Shown here piece by piece: positions 51,152-59,600 of a DNA stretch of 64,000 bases (within the stretch, counting starts at the first letter, position 1; each line of letters starts with the position of its first letter). The notes under the pieces are model-generated. The model worked only from the letters and a program-made list of their open reading frames with translations. It was not told where the DNA came from and did no database searches. Made by a program: the position numbers and the translations under genes. Source of the DNA: CAVVAY01 sp963746465 (GTDB lineage: Bacteria > Actinomycetota > Actinomycetes > JACCUZ01); the NCBI GenBank assembly GCA_963746465.1, contig CAVVAY010000005.1:1054001-1118000 (forward strand), given 5' to 3'.

Positions 51152-51158
51152 GCGGCTC

Positions 51159-51164
51159 AATCTA
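51159..51164 (-). promoter_or_regulatory. -10 box TAGATT of leaderless helY
   Basis: TAGATT, 7 nt, then ATG 51151 on the minus strand; no Shine-Dalgarno. Confidence 0.62.
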
Positions 51165-51175
51165 CGTGCCAGGGG

Positions 51176-52054
51176 CTAGCCGGCGGCGAAGACCCGCAGC
51201 GCGGCGGGCATGGCCTCCACGTGCACGGGCAGCACCGACACCCGCTCGCCGTCGGCGTAGGCGGTGACCCCCGGCGAGGTGAGCACGACCTCTCGGGCGC
51301 GGCGCACGGTGACCGCCGGATGGTTCACGTGGGTGCCTTTGTAGACGGTCGGGAACACCCGGAGGAACTCCGGCTTGGAGATCGGGCCGAGCACGGTGAT
51401 GTCCAGCTGGCCGTCGTCCAGCCGGGCGTCCGGGCAGACCCGCATGCCGCCGCCGTACGACGACCCGTTGCCCACGGCGACCAGCATCGCCTCGGTCTGC
51501 CAGCTCTGCCCGTCCAGCTCGAGCAGGTACGGCACCGGCCGGAAGGTGCGCAGCTCGGCGAGGATCGCGAGGTTGTAGCGGCTGCGCCCGGTCGGCCAGG
51601 TCATCCGGTTTGCCCGCTCGTTGACCATCGAGTCGAAGCCGGAGCCGAGGACGCCGGCGAACCAGCGGCCGTTGGCCCGGCCGAGGTCGATCAGTCGGCT
51701 GTCGCCGCGGGCCGCCAGGTCGACCGCGGCGACCGGGTCGTCAAGCGTCAGCCCCAGTGCCCGGGCGATGTCGTTGCCGGTGCCCGCCGGGACGACGCCG
51801 AGCGGTACGTCGGTGCCCGCTACGACCTGCAGCGCGATGTTGACCAGGCCGTCGCCACCCACGGCGACCAGGCCGTCGACACCTTCGGCCACCCGGTTCC
51901 GCACCCGGTCGAACGCTTCGTCGGCGTCACGGCCGACGACCACGTCGACGTCGATGCCGCTCTGCCGTAGTCGCGCGGCGACCGGGTCGAGCAGGCGCCC
52001 CCCTCGGCCCTTGCCGGACGTCGGGTTGACCAGCAGGGCGAGGCGACGCGTCAC
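51176..52054 (-). CDS. Diacylglycerol kinase family lipid kinase
   Basis: This 292-residue DAGK-catalytic-domain protein begins LALLVNPTSGKGRGGRLLD and has the nucleotide motif LVAVGGDGLVNIALQVV (GGDG), VPAGTGNDIARALGL and a C-terminal domain with DGQLDITVLGPISKPEFLRV and TAYADGERV. It phosphorylates a lipid, with DAG, sphingoid or polyprenol acceptors possible. GTG 52054 follows TAGCCT by 6 nt, so the transcript looks leaderless. It lies between helY and tatC on the same strand. Confidence 0.9.
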   Translation of the reverse strand: MTRRLALLVNPTSGKGRGGRLLDPVAARLRQSGIDVDVVVGRDADEAFDRVRNRVAEGVDGLVAVGGDGLVNIALQVVAGTDVPLGVVPAGTGNDIARALGLTLDDPVAAVDLAARGDSRLIDLGRANGRWFAGVLGSGFDSMVNERANRMTWPTGRSRYNLAILAELRTFRPVPYLLELDGQSWQTEAMLVAVGNGSSYGGGMRVCPDARLDDGQLDITVLGPISKPEFLRVFPTVYKGTHVNHPAVTVRRAREVVLTSPGVTAYADGERVSVLPVHVEAMPAALRVFAAG

Positions 52055-52060
52055 GGCCGA

Positions 52061-52066
52061 AGGCTA
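52061..52066 (-). promoter_or_regulatory. -10 box TAGCCT of leaderless lipid kinase gene
   Basis: TAGCCT, 6 nt, then GTG 52054 on the minus strand; no Shine-Dalgarno. Confidence 0.52.
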
Positions 52067-52075
52067 GTGGGCCGA

Positions 52076-52987
52076 TCAGGTCTCGTCGCGGCGATCCGGG
52101 TCGGTGTCGGGGTCGCTGGCCGGGTCGAGCGGGGTCGCGGTGGTGTCCAGCGGGCTGGCTGCGTCGTCGTCGAGAGCCGAGTAGTCGAGGCCGTCGATGC
52201 CCTCACGGCGACGGCGACGGTCGACGAGCAGCGAGAGCGCAGTGGCGATGTAGTAGAGCACCAGCATCGGCATCGCCAGCGCGGTCATCGTCCACGGGTC
52301 ACCGGACGGGGTCGCGATGGCCGCGAACAGGAAGGCCCCGAGGATGACCTGGCGCCACGCGCGCAGCAGCTGTCGCCCGGTGACGATGCCGGCCAGGTTC
52401 AGGCCGAACAGGAACACCGGCATCACGAAGGCGATGCCGAAGACGAGGAACATCCGCAGCACGAACGACATGTAGTCGTTGAGGCTGATGATGTTGGCGA
52501 CGTTTCCCGGGTCCGGGTTGAACCCGATGAGCAGGTCGAAGCCCTTGGGCAGGAAGACGTAGGCCAGGACGGCGCCGCCGATGAACAGCGGGACGCTGAC
52601 CGCGACGAAGCCGATGCCGTAGCGCCGCTCCTTCTTGTGCAGGCCGGGTGCGACGAATCCCCACAGCTGGTACAGCCACACCGGGCTCGAGGCGAACAGC
52701 CCGGCCATCGCGCAGATCTTCAGCGCGAAGGTGAACGGATCACCCACGCCGCCGAAGTTCAGCTTGAGACCCGGGTGGTCCTTCTTGATCGAGTTGATCG
52801 GCTCGGTCAGCAGGTCGAACAGCTGGTCGTAGAAGAACGCGGCGACGATCGTGCACGCGATCAACGCCAGCACCGAGCGGACCAACCGGATGCGCAGCTC
52901 GCGCAGGTGCTCGGTGAGAGGCATCCGCCCCTCGGGGTCCCGCGGGCCGGGTGGCCGCCGGGACCGGTTGCCCAGGATGGTCACCAC
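52076..52987 (-). CDS. tatC: Sec-independent protein translocase TatC
   Basis: This 303-residue six-helix membrane protein has the conserved MPLTEHLRELRIRLVRSVLA, SSPVWLYQLWGFVAPGLHKK, VFGIAFVMPVFLFGLNLAGI and FAAIATPSGDPWTMTALAMP segments. It is the twin-arginine signal receptor of the Tat translocase. A hydrophilic Asp/Thr-rich tail of about 50 residues follows the last helix. Two adjacent GTG codons (52987, 52984) can start it. It lies 26 nt after tatA. Confidence 0.95.
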   Translation of the reverse strand: MVTILGNRSRRPPGPRDPEGRMPLTEHLRELRIRLVRSVLALIACTIVAAFFYDQLFDLLTEPINSIKKDHPGLKLNFGGVGDPFTFALKICAMAGLFASSPVWLYQLWGFVAPGLHKKERRYGIGFVAVSVPLFIGGAVLAYVFLPKGFDLLIGFNPDPGNVANIISLNDYMSFVLRMFLVFGIAFVMPVFLFGLNLAGIVTGRQLLRAWRQVILGAFLFAAIATPSGDPWTMTALAMPMLVLYYIATALSLLVDRRRRREGIDGLDYSALDDDAASPLDTTATPLDPASDPDTDPDRRDET

Positions 52988-53013
52988 GGGCTGTCAGGGA
53001 TGAGCCGGCCGGC

Positions 53014-53280
53014 TCAGCGGTCGCGGTCGGCGTGCTCCGGCGGAGTGACCGTGCGGTCGGCGGGGGCCGGGTCGACGACCCGGCCCTCGACCTCGCGCGG
53101 CGCCGCGGCGGGTGGCGTGGTCTGCTCGCCGTCGTTGCCCATCTCCTTGACCTCGGACTTGAAGATCCGCATCGATCGGCCGAGGCTGCGCGCCGCGTCC
53201 GGAAGGCGCTTGGCCCCGAACAGCAGCACGAGCACGACAAGGATGAGGATGATCTCGGGAGCGCCGAGGTTGCGGAACAT
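53014..53280 (-). CDS. tatA: Sec-independent protein translocase TatA
   Basis: This 88-residue protein has a single N-terminal helix (PEIILILVVLVLLFGAKRLPD) with the FGxxxLP hinge, an amphipathic helix (AARSLGRSMRIFKSEVKEM) and an acidic tail. It forms the Tat pore. It is upstream of tatC in the usual order. AGAGGTGG lies before ATG 53280. Confidence 0.93.
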   Translation of the reverse strand: MFRNLGAPEIILILVVLVLLFGAKRLPDAARSLGRSMRIFKSEVKEMGNDGEQTTPPAAAPREVEGRVVDPAPADRTVTPPEHADRDR

Positions 53281-53329
53281 GGTCCACCTCTGAAGTCGTC
53301 GACTGGTGCCCTGCGATCGTACGGCAGGC

Positions 53330-53512
53330 TCACTGCTCGCGGGTGTGGGCGTCCATGTCGGCGAGCCGGTCGGTGATCGCGGCCAGCCGGTCGGTGACGG
53401 TGCCGAGCTCGCGGGTCAAGGTCTTGGCCTTGCGCCACAGGTCGCGGCCGAGCAGGAAGAAGACGCCGGCCGCGCCGAGCAGGAGGACAGCCCACAGCGC
53501 GACCCAGATCAT
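53330..53512 (-). CDS. Small membrane protein with coiled-coil tail
   Basis: A 60-residue protein with one N-terminal membrane helix (WVALWAVLLLGAAGVFFLLG) and a helical, heptad-like tail (LTRELGTVTDRLAAITDRLADM). Proteins of this shape are common between pafC and tatA in actinobacteria, but have no assigned function. The context suggests a membrane-associated accessory of Tat or of the Paf genes; this is not testable from sequence alone. Confidence 0.6.
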   Translation of the reverse strand: MIWVALWAVLLLGAAGVFFLLGRDLWRKAKTLTRELGTVTDRLAAITDRLADMDAHTREQ

Positions 53513-53548
53513 GGGTCCGAGGGTACCGAGCGTGGTGGGGGGAGCGTC

Positions 53549-53881
53549 CTAGGCCTGGACGTGCGGGGTGATCATCGCCGCCAGCAGGTGCACCCGGTCC
53601 AGGCCGAGCGCGAAGTCGAGCACGTCGTCGTAGGTGATGGCCGCGCCGTGGTGCTCCTCGAGCGCCTCGGCCGGGATGACCCAGTGCTCGGCGAGGACTC
53701 CGCCGGAGACCAGCAGGGTGACGACCTCGTCATCGGCCGGCTTGCGGATCTCGTCCTGGCAGGTGGTGCAGAGGAAGGAGTAGTACGACCAGTCGGTCCG
53801 CGAGCAGACCACGAGACGCATCTGGTCCGGCGTCAGCTCCACGTCCCCGCACACGGGGCACGAAGTCTTGATCGTGGTCAT
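53549..53881 (-). CDS. Conserved protein with two CxxC zinc-ribbon-like motifs
   Basis: This 110-residue protein has TSCPVCGDVELTPDQMRLVV and SFLCTTCQDEIRKPADDEVV, which give four cysteines arranged for one zinc site, followed by a helical half (VIPAEALEEHHGAAITYDDV). It resembles small zinc-binding proteins conserved in actinobacteria, with no function established. It lies downstream of pafC and is preceded by a nested inverted repeat at 53891-53940. Confidence 0.6.
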   Translation of the reverse strand: MTTIKTSCPVCGDVELTPDQMRLVVCSRTDWSYYSFLCTTCQDEIRKPADDEVVTLLVSGGVLAEHWVIPAEALEEHHGAAITYDDVLDFALGLDRVHLLAAMITPHVQA

Positions 53882-53890
53882 GTGCCGTCC

Positions 53891-53940
53891 TCCCTGCCGT
53901 GCGCCCCTTCTCGGGGCGTCTCCGTGATGTTCGGCAGGGA
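53891..53940. repeat. Nested inverted repeats between pafC and the zinc protein
   Basis: An outer 9-bp pair (TCCCTGCCG 53891-53899 with CGGCAGGGA 53932-53940) encloses an inner hairpin (CGCCCC 53902-53907 with GGGGCG 53913-53918). It could terminate the pafBC transcript or structure the leader of the next gene. Confidence 0.5.
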
Positions 53941-53980
53941 GCAGGAAGCGCTTGAGGAAGATGGTCCGGACGCGCCAGAG

Positions 53981-54934
53981 TCAGGTACGGACGTAGGCTT
54001 CCAGGGCCGTTCGGGCGGCTGACGTCACCCGTTCGGCCAGGTCCGGGGGGTCCAGGACGCGCAGCGCGCCGCCGAGACGCAGCGCCAGCTGGCGGAGCCA
54101 GCCGTCGTCGGCCACCCGCAGCCGGACGAGGAGCAGGCCCTCGGCCTGGTCCACGACCTCCTCGACCGGGTAGTAGTCGATGACCCAGTGGGCAGGCGGT
54201 GCGAGCTCGAGGGTGACCAGCGTGTCGTCCGGGGAGGCGACGAAGAGCCCCTCGCCGAGGTCACGCTCCGCAGCCGCGGCGGGCACCTCGGCAGCCACGT
54301 CGAGCACGGAGAGTGCCTCGACCCGGTCCAGCCGGAACAGCCGGACGTCCTCGGCCCGCCGGCACCACCCCTCCAGGTACCAGCGGCCGTCGACGAGCAG
54401 CACCCGCATCGGGTCGACGTCCCGTTCGGTGGTCTCGTCCCGGGCCGGGACGAAGTAGGTGAGGTGCACCCGACGTCCCTCGGCCAGCGCCCGGCGGACC
54501 TCGGACAGCGGCCCCTGCGCCTCGACCTCGACCCGCACCTGGCTGCTGGCCGAGCCGGACTCGCCGGCGGCGGCCTCCAGCTTGAGCAGGGTCCGCTGCA
54601 GGGCGTCCCGGTCGTGCAGGCCGGGGACGTCAGCGAGCGCACGCAGCCCGACGAGCAGCGCGAGGGCCTCGTCGACACCCAGCCGGAGCGGCCGGGCGAT
54701 GGCGTCGGCGTTGCCCAGGTAGACCCGCCCGTCGTCCCAGTCGACCTCGATCAGGTCGTCCGGCAGGTGCCCCGGAGTACCGCAGACGAACAGCAGCTCG
54801 AGGTCCTTGACCAGCTGCGACTCGGTGACGCCGAACTCGGCCGCCACCTCGGTGAGCGGGATGCCCTGACGGCTGACGAGGTACGGCACGAGGGCGAGCA
54901 GCCGGGACAGGCGGTCGGTGGCTCCGGGGCTCAC
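53981..54934 (-). CDS. pafC: WYL-domain transcriptional activator PafC
   Basis: This 317-residue protein has an N-terminal winged helix (DRLSRLLALVPYLVSRQGIP, EVAAEFGVTESQLVKDLELL) and a WYL effector domain (RVHLTYFVPARDETTERDVD, RWYLEGWCRRAEDVRLFRLD). PafB and PafC act as a heterodimer that activates the LexA-independent DNA-damage response in mycobacteria. The gene begins 13 nt after pafB. No frame problem. Confidence 0.92.
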   Translation of the reverse strand: MSPGATDRLSRLLALVPYLVSRQGIPLTEVAAEFGVTESQLVKDLELLFVCGTPGHLPDDLIEVDWDDGRVYLGNADAIARPLRLGVDEALALLVGLRALADVPGLHDRDALQRTLLKLEAAAGESGSASSQVRVEVEAQGPLSEVRRALAEGRRVHLTYFVPARDETTERDVDPMRVLLVDGRWYLEGWCRRAEDVRLFRLDRVEALSVLDVAAEVPAAAAERDLGEGLFVASPDDTLVTLELAPPAHWVIDYYPVEEVVDQAEGLLLVRLRVADDGWLRQLALRLGGALRVLDPPDLAERVTSAARTALEAYVRT

Positions 54935-54947
54935 GGCGCGGACCCGG

Positions 54948-55934
54948 TCACGCTGCTCCGCCGGTGACGGCAGCCGGAAGCCCCAGGACGCCTCGCAGCC
55001 GGCGTACGACGGCGTCCTTCAGTTCGGCAGGAGCCATCACCTGGACGTCGTCGCCGTGGCCGGCGACCTCCTCGGCCAGCACGTCGAGGTCGCCGTAGGG
55101 CACGGTGAGCTCGTCGAAGCCGTCCGGGCCGCTGCGGCTCGCGGTGGACCGTCGCCGCAGCCGGACCCCCGAGCCGGTGCGCACGCACAGCCGGGCCTCG
55201 CTGCTGGCCCGGGACGGCACCAGGGTCGCCACCTGGGCCCGCAGGTCGATGCCGTCGGGCACCTGGACCTCACCCGCGCGGCCGACGGCACGGACCGGGC
55301 CGGCGACCCGGGACAGCCGGAACACCCGGGTGGCGCCGCGGTCGCGGTCGTGGCCCACGACGTACCAGCGGCCGTGCCGGGAGACGATGCCCCACGGCTC
55401 GAGGTGGCGGTCGGTGACCGCGGCCTGGCCCGGTGTCCGGTAGGGGAACCGGATCGGACGGCGGTCGCGGACGGCGGCGTAGACCGGCTCGAAGGCCGGC
55501 TCGCTGGTGCGCACCCGGGGCTCGATCCCGACGAGGCTGCCGAGGTCCGGCTCGACACCGGCGGCCTTGAGCTTGAGCACGGCCCGGGACGCGGGCGCGG
55601 CCAGGCTGGCCTGCTGCCAGACCCGGGAGGCGAGGCCGAGCACCGCCAGCTCGTCGGGGGTGAAGGAGACCTCGGGCAGGGCGTAGGCGGCCCGGTCCAC
55701 CCGGTAGCCGACCTCGTCGTCGAACCAGGCGTCGTTCCCGCCGGTCTCCAGCGGGATCCCCATGTCGCGCAGCTCTTCCTTGTCCCGCTCGAACATGCGG
55801 TCGAAGGCCTCGTCCGAGGGGCACTCGTCGTACTGGGGTACGGCCGTGCGGATCTGCTCCTTGGCCAGGAACTGCCGGGTCGACAGGAGGCAGATCACCA
55901 GGTTGAGCAGCCGCTCGGTCTTCTGCGCGGACAT
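54948..55934 (-). CDS. pafB: WYL-domain transcriptional activator PafB
   Basis: This 328-residue paralogue of PafC has an HTH region (TERLLNLVICLLSTRQFLAK, FDRMFERDKEELRDMGIP) and a WYL domain (RPIRFPYRTPGQAAVTDRHL, GRWYVVGHDRDRGATRVFRL). With PafC it controls DNA-repair genes. ATG 55934 lies 8 nt after a TAGGTT box, which suggests a leaderless mRNA. Upstream of that lies an array of three palindromes (55981-56066) that separates it from the FKBP genes. Confidence 0.92.
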   Translation of the reverse strand: MSAQKTERLLNLVICLLSTRQFLAKEQIRTAVPQYDECPSDEAFDRMFERDKEELRDMGIPLETGGNDAWFDDEVGYRVDRAAYALPEVSFTPDELAVLGLASRVWQQASLAAPASRAVLKLKAAGVEPDLGSLVGIEPRVRTSEPAFEPVYAAVRDRRPIRFPYRTPGQAAVTDRHLEPWGIVSRHGRWYVVGHDRDRGATRVFRLSRVAGPVRAVGRAGEVQVPDGIDLRAQVATLVPSRASSEARLCVRTGSGVRLRRRSTASRSGPDGFDELTVPYGDLDVLAEEVAGHGDDVQVMAPAELKDAVVRRLRGVLGLPAAVTGGAA

Positions 55935-55942
55935 GTCCCCAG

Positions 55943-55948
55943 AACCTA
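55943..55948 (-). promoter_or_regulatory. -10 box TAGGTT of leaderless pafB
   Basis: TAGGTT, 8 nt, then ATG 55934 on the minus strand; no Shine-Dalgarno. The spacing is at the upper end of the leaderless range. Confidence 0.48.
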
Positions 55949-55980
55949 CAGGTCCCCCACCCGTCCCTGCTGCGCCGAGT

Positions 55981-56066
55981 TGATCACGCCAGCGTGATCA
56001 CTGGTTGCTGGGTGCGGTGAGTTCACCGCACCCAGCAGCTGTTGACCACGCGAGCGTGATCAACAG
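55981..56066. repeat. Array of three palindromes between FKBP gene and pafB
   Basis: Element 1 (55981-56000) is TGATCACGC-CA-GCGTGATCA. Element 2 (56006-56037) is a perfect 15-bp stem with a GT loop, built on GCTGGGTGCGGTGA. Element 3 (56039-56066) is a 28-nt palindrome with one mismatched pair whose core ACGC-GA-GCGTGATCAA repeats that of element 1. Elements 1 and 3 look like two copies of one operator flanking a terminator-like hairpin. Confidence 0.75.
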
Positions 56067-56074
56067 AGGGAGGG

Positions 56075-56446
56075 TCAGCGGACGTCGAGGAGGTCGACCA
56101 CGAAGATCAGGGTCTCGCCGGGAGCGATGACGGCACCGGCACCCCGGTCGCCGTAGCCGAGCTCGGGCGGGATGACCAGCCGGCGGCGGCCGCCGACCTT
56201 CATGCCCACGACGCCGCGGTCCCAGCCGGCGATGACGTTGCCGGCACCGAGCGGGAACGCGAAGCTCTGCCCGCGGTTCCACGAGGCGTCGAACTCCTCG
56301 CCGGTGGAGTAGGCCACCCCGACGTAGTGCACGACCGCGGTCGCGCCCGGCGTCGCCTCGGGACCGTCACCCTCGGTGAGGTCGATGATCTCGAGGTCGC
56401 TCGGTGGCGGGCCTTCCGGGAAGTCGATCTCGGGCTTCTCGCTCAC
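56075..56446 (-). CDS. FKBP-type peptidyl-prolyl isomerase
   Basis: This 123-residue single-domain FKBP has TAVVHYVGVAYSTGEEFDAS, FAFPLGAGNVIAGWDRGVVG, MKVGGRRRLVIPPELGYGDR and PGETLIFVVDLLDV, which include the aromatic active-site residues. No signal peptide, so it is cytosolic. The GTG start overlaps the stop of the lipoprotein FKBP gene (GTGA). It stops just before the palindrome array. Confidence 0.93.
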   Translation of the reverse strand: MSEKPEIDFPEGPPPSDLEIIDLTEGDGPEATPGATAVVHYVGVAYSTGEEFDASWNRGQSFAFPLGAGNVIAGWDRGVVGMKVGGRRRLVIPPELGYGDRGAGAVIAPGETLIFVVDLLDVR

Positions 56447-57384
56447 TTCGTGCTCTCCTTCGCGGATCCGTGGACACCGAGGACGTCGATCACGACGGCC
56501 ACGCTCTCCTTGGTGGCGTCGGTGCCCGTCTGGGAAGGCAGCGTCAGCAGCACCCGGCTGCCGGCGGGGACGCCGACGAGCAGGTCGAACGGGCTGGGCT
56601 GCTGGCCGCCGATCGGCACGCCCTGCGGGCCTTGGCGGCCACCGGTCTGGGCCGGGTCGTACGAGCTGCTCAGCGGGTCGCCGGCCCAGTTCACCGCGGT
56701 GTACTCGACCACAGCCAGCTTGCCCTGGGCGACCTTCGGGCCGGTGCCCTTGGCGAGCACGGTGACGGCGGGCTGCTTCGGTGGTGTGGTGCCGGCCGGC
56801 ACGGTGACCGCCTGCTTCTTGCCCGGCTCACCGGTGACCTCCGGCAGGTCGGCGGCGATGTCGGTGGCCGGCGTGTTCTTGAGGGTGACGCCGCTCCTCG
56901 GGTACGACGCGATGACGTCGACGACGAAGACCAGCGAGTCGGTCGCCTTGATGCCGGCGTCCGGGTTGCCCTTCTTGCCGTAGCCGTCCTTGGGCGGGAC
57001 GACCATCAGCACCCGGCTGCCGGCCTTGACGCCTACAAGGCTCTTGTCCCAGCCGTCGATGACGCCGCCGGTACCGATCGGGAACGCCGCAGGCAGGTTC
57101 CGGTCGTAGGAGTTGTCGAAGACCTTGCCACTCTTGTAGACCTTGCCCAGGTAGTCGGCGACGAGCAGGTCACCCTTGGCGACCTTGGGACCGTCGCCCT
57201 CCGTCAGGAGCGTGGAGTCGAGCTTGGCTGGCGGCTTGCTGCCCTTCGCGACAGTGACCTTCGGCTTCGCACCGAACTTCCCGGACACCTCCGGCAGGCC
57301 GTCGGACGACGAGGTGCCCCCACCGCACGCGACCAGGGACCCCGCGAGCAGCACGGGAAGGAGCAGAAGGGCGGGACGGCGCAC
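56443..57384 (-). CDS. Lipoprotein with tandem FKBP-type isomerase domains
   Basis: This 313-residue exported protein has a lipobox signal (LLLLPVLLAGSLVACGGG; cysteine near residue 19). The first FKBP domain is canonical (LVADYLGKVYKSGKVFDNSY, DKSLVGVKAGSRVLMVVPPK). The second is degenerate (VVEYTAVNWAGDPLSSSYDP, LLVGVPAGSRVLLTLPSQTG) and may be structural. It would aid folding of secreted proteins. It lies between pafA and the cytosolic FKBP on the same strand. GTG 57384 is the best start for the signal peptide. Confidence 0.88.
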   Translation of the reverse strand: MRRPALLLLPVLLAGSLVACGGGTSSSDGLPEVSGKFGAKPKVTVAKGSKPPAKLDSTLLTEGDGPKVAKGDLLVADYLGKVYKSGKVFDNSYDRNLPAAFPIGTGGVIDGWDKSLVGVKAGSRVLMVVPPKDGYGKKGNPDAGIKATDSLVFVVDVIASYPRSGVTLKNTPATDIAADLPEVTGEPGKKQAVTVPAGTTPPKQPAVTVLAKGTGPKVAQGKLAVVEYTAVNWAGDPLSSSYDPAQTGGRQGPQGVPIGGQQPSPFDLLVGVPAGSRVLLTLPSQTGTDATKESVAVVIDVLGVHGSAKESTK

Positions 57385-57499
57385 GAAGGAACCTCGAGAA
57401 GAATCGGGAAGGGGGACGGACCACACTAACCCGGGCCCCGGACGGCGCCGAACCGGCGCACGCCGTCGCAGCGCGGCTGCCAGCGAACTCCCAGCAGAC

Positions 57500-58861
57500 T
57501 CACATGCTGGCGATGAGCTTCTCGACCCGCTCGTCGACCGACCGGAACGGGTCCTTGCAGAGCACGGTGCGCTGAGCCTGGTCGTTGAGCTTGAGGTGCA
57601 CCCAGTCGACGGTGAAGTCGCGGCGGCGCTCCTGGGCCCGTCGGATGAACTCGCCGCGCAGCTTGGCCCTGGTGGTCTGCGGCGGCACCGACTTCGCCTG
57701 GAAGATCTCCAGGTCGTGGGCGACGCGCTCGGCCTGCCCACGGCGCTGCAGCAGGTAGAACAGACCGCGCTCGCGGGAGATGTCGTGGTAGGCGAGGTCC
57801 AGCTGCGCGACCCGCGAGGAGGACAGCGCCAGACCGTGCTTGCTGCTGTAGCGCTCGATCAGCTTGTGCTTGATCACCCAGTCGATCTCGGTCGAGACCG
57901 AGTCGAGGTCGCCGGTCTCGACGGCGAGCAAGGTGCGCTCCCACAGGTCGAGGACCTGCTTGACCACGCCCTCGTCCAGCCCCCGTCGGGCGGCGAAGTC
58001 ACGGGCCTTGGTGAAGTACTCGCCCTGGATCTCCAGGGCGCTGGCCTCGCGGCCGTTGGCCAGCCGCACCTTCTTCCGGCCGGTCATGTCGTGGCTGATC
58101 TCGCGGATGGCCCGGATCGGGTTCTCGAGAGTGAGGTCGCGCATCACGACGTTGGCCTCGATCATGCGCAGCACCAGGTCCGTGGCGCCGAGCTTGAGCA
58201 GCGTCGTCGTCTCGCTCATGTTCGAGTCGCCGACGATGACGTGCAGCCGGCGGTAGCGCTCGGCGTCGGCATGCGGCTCGTCGCGGGTGTTGATGATCGG
58301 GCGGGACCGCGTGGTCGCCGACGAGACACCCTCCCAGATGTGCTCCGCGCGCTGGCTCACGCAGTAGACAGCGCCGCGCGGCGTCTGCAGCACCTTGCCC
58401 GCACCGCAGATGATCTGGCGGCTGACCAGGAACGGGATGAGCACGTCGGCAAGCCGGGTGAACTCACCGTGCCGGCCCACCAGGTAGTTCTCGTGGCAGC
58501 CGTAGGAGTTGCCGGCGGAGTCGGTGTTGTTCTTGAACAGGTAGACGTCGCCGGCGATGCCCTCCTCGCGCAGTCGCCGCTCGGCGTCGACGAGCAGCCC
58601 CTCGAGGATCCTCTCCCCCGCCTTGTCGTGGACCACCAGCTCGCGGATGTCGTCACACTCGGGGGTGGCGTACTCGGGGTGGCTGCCGACGTCGAGGTAC
58701 AGCCGGGCGCCGTTGCGCAGGAAGACGTTGCTCGACCGCCCCCACGACACCACGCGCCGGAACAGATAGCGCGCCACCTCGTCGGGTGAGAGCCGCCGCT
58801 GGCCCTTGAACGTGCACGTGACGCCGTACTCGTTCTCCAGCCCGAAGATCCGGCGATCCAT
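57500..58861 (-). CDS. pafA: Pup-protein ligase PafA
   Basis: This 453-residue ligase attaches Pup to substrate lysines. The N-terminal RIFGLENEYGVTCTFKGQRR contains the metal-binding glutamate of the carboxylate-amine ligase fold. YLDVGSHPEYATPECDDIRE, VYLFKNNTDSAGNSYGCHEN and NTRDEPHADAERYRRLHVIV are conserved in PafA and Dop. The absence of the Dop-loop insertion in the N-terminal half and its position in the locus make PafA the better call than Dop. ATG 58861 lies 6 nt after TACGGT. Confidence 0.93.
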   Translation of the reverse strand: MDRRIFGLENEYGVTCTFKGQRRLSPDEVARYLFRRVVSWGRSSNVFLRNGARLYLDVGSHPEYATPECDDIRELVVHDKAGERILEGLLVDAERRLREEGIAGDVYLFKNNTDSAGNSYGCHENYLVGRHGEFTRLADVLIPFLVSRQIICGAGKVLQTPRGAVYCVSQRAEHIWEGVSSATTRSRPIINTRDEPHADAERYRRLHVIVGDSNMSETTTLLKLGATDLVLRMIEANVVMRDLTLENPIRAIREISHDMTGRKKVRLANGREASALEIQGEYFTKARDFAARRGLDEGVVKQVLDLWERTLLAVETGDLDSVSTEIDWVIKHKLIERYSSKHGLALSSSRVAQLDLAYHDISRERGLFYLLQRRGQAERVAHDLEIFQAKSVPPQTTRAKLRGEFIRRAQERRRDFTVDWVHLKLNDQAQRTVLCKDPFRSVDERVEKLIASM

Positions 58862-58867
58862 GACGAC

Positions 58868-58873
58868 ACCGTA
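58868..58873 (-). promoter_or_regulatory. -10 box TACGGT of leaderless pafA
   Basis: TACGGT, 6 nt, then ATG 58861 on the minus strand; no Shine-Dalgarno. Confidence 0.55.
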
Positions 58874-58960
58874 CGCCGGGGGGCACCGCCTCGCCGGCAG
58901 GACGACGACGCATCCCGGTCACGAGTTTGCCTGGGACGCCCGCGGAGAAACGGCAGGATC

Positions 58961-59383
58961 ATGAGCGACACCTTTTCCGACGAGCACCCGACCAGCCGCG
59001 ACGTCGACGCCGACCACCTGGTCGAGACGCCGGAGTCGCTGCGCGACGACGACCCCGAGGCCCCGCCGATGGACCGCGGCAGCGAGGCCAGCGACCGGCC
59101 GCTCGGTGCCGAGAAGTTCGGCACGACCCACGCCGAGGCGGAGCAGGGCGAGTCGCTGGACCAGCGACTCGCCGAGGAGGTTCCGGAGACGGGAACCCAC
59201 GACCCGGTCGAGGACGTCGTGGCCGACGACCCGGCTGCGTTCGGTGAGTCGACCGAGCAGACCGACGAGCAGGTGCTGGACGACGCCTACGGCGACCCGG
59301 CGGCGAGTGACCTCGTGCCTGGCCGTGACGGCGGGGACCTGCCGGCCGAAGAGGCAGCGCTGCACCTCGAGGAGGAACGATGA
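58961..59383 (+). CDS. Acidic DUF5709-like protein
   Basis: This 140-residue, very acidic and probably disordered protein has the segment ESLDQRLAEEVPETG and repeated Asp/Glu runs, which match the DUF5709 pattern. It has no signal peptide or membrane helix. It lies in the gap between pafA and prcA, divergent from pafA, and overlaps the next small acidic gene (ATGA). Function is unknown. Confidence 0.6.
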   Translation: MSDTFSDEHPTSRDVDADHLVETPESLRDDDPEAPPMDRGSEASDRPLGAEKFGTTHAEAEQGESLDQRLAEEVPETGTHDPVEDVVADDPAAFGESTEQTDEQVLDDAYGDPAASDLVPGRDGGDLPAEEAALHLEEER

Positions 59384-59574
59384 CCGAGACACCTGACGGC
59401 GACCCGCGATCGGTGGACCCCGGCGAGGAGCGCCCCGACGTGCGAGACGCGATGGCGACCTACGCCACCGAGGGTCAGGGCGACGACGAGACCGGCGGCG
59501 ATGCGGCAGCCGGCGCCGCACGGGACCCCGGCGAGTCGGTCGAGGGCGACCGGGAGCCGCACGGCCCCGCCTGA
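59380..59574 (+). CDS. Small acidic protein
   Basis: A 64-residue acidic, disordered protein (TETPDGDPRSVDPGEERPDV, RDAMATYATEGQGDDETGGD). ATG 59380 overlaps the stop of the DUF5709-like gene, so they are coupled. No family is recognised. It is about the size of Pup but lacks the C-terminal GGQ/GGE, so it is not Pup. Confidence 0.5.
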   Translation: MTETPDGDPRSVDPGEERPDVRDAMATYATEGQGDDETGGDAAAGAARDPGESVEGDREPHGPA

Positions 59575-59600
59575 TCGACGGGACGTGCGGCGTCGCAGAG

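Noticed and set aside
59380..59574. Pup homologue near the proteasome genes
   Set aside because: The size and acidity fit, but the C terminus is PHGPA, without the GGQ/GGE needed for pupylation.
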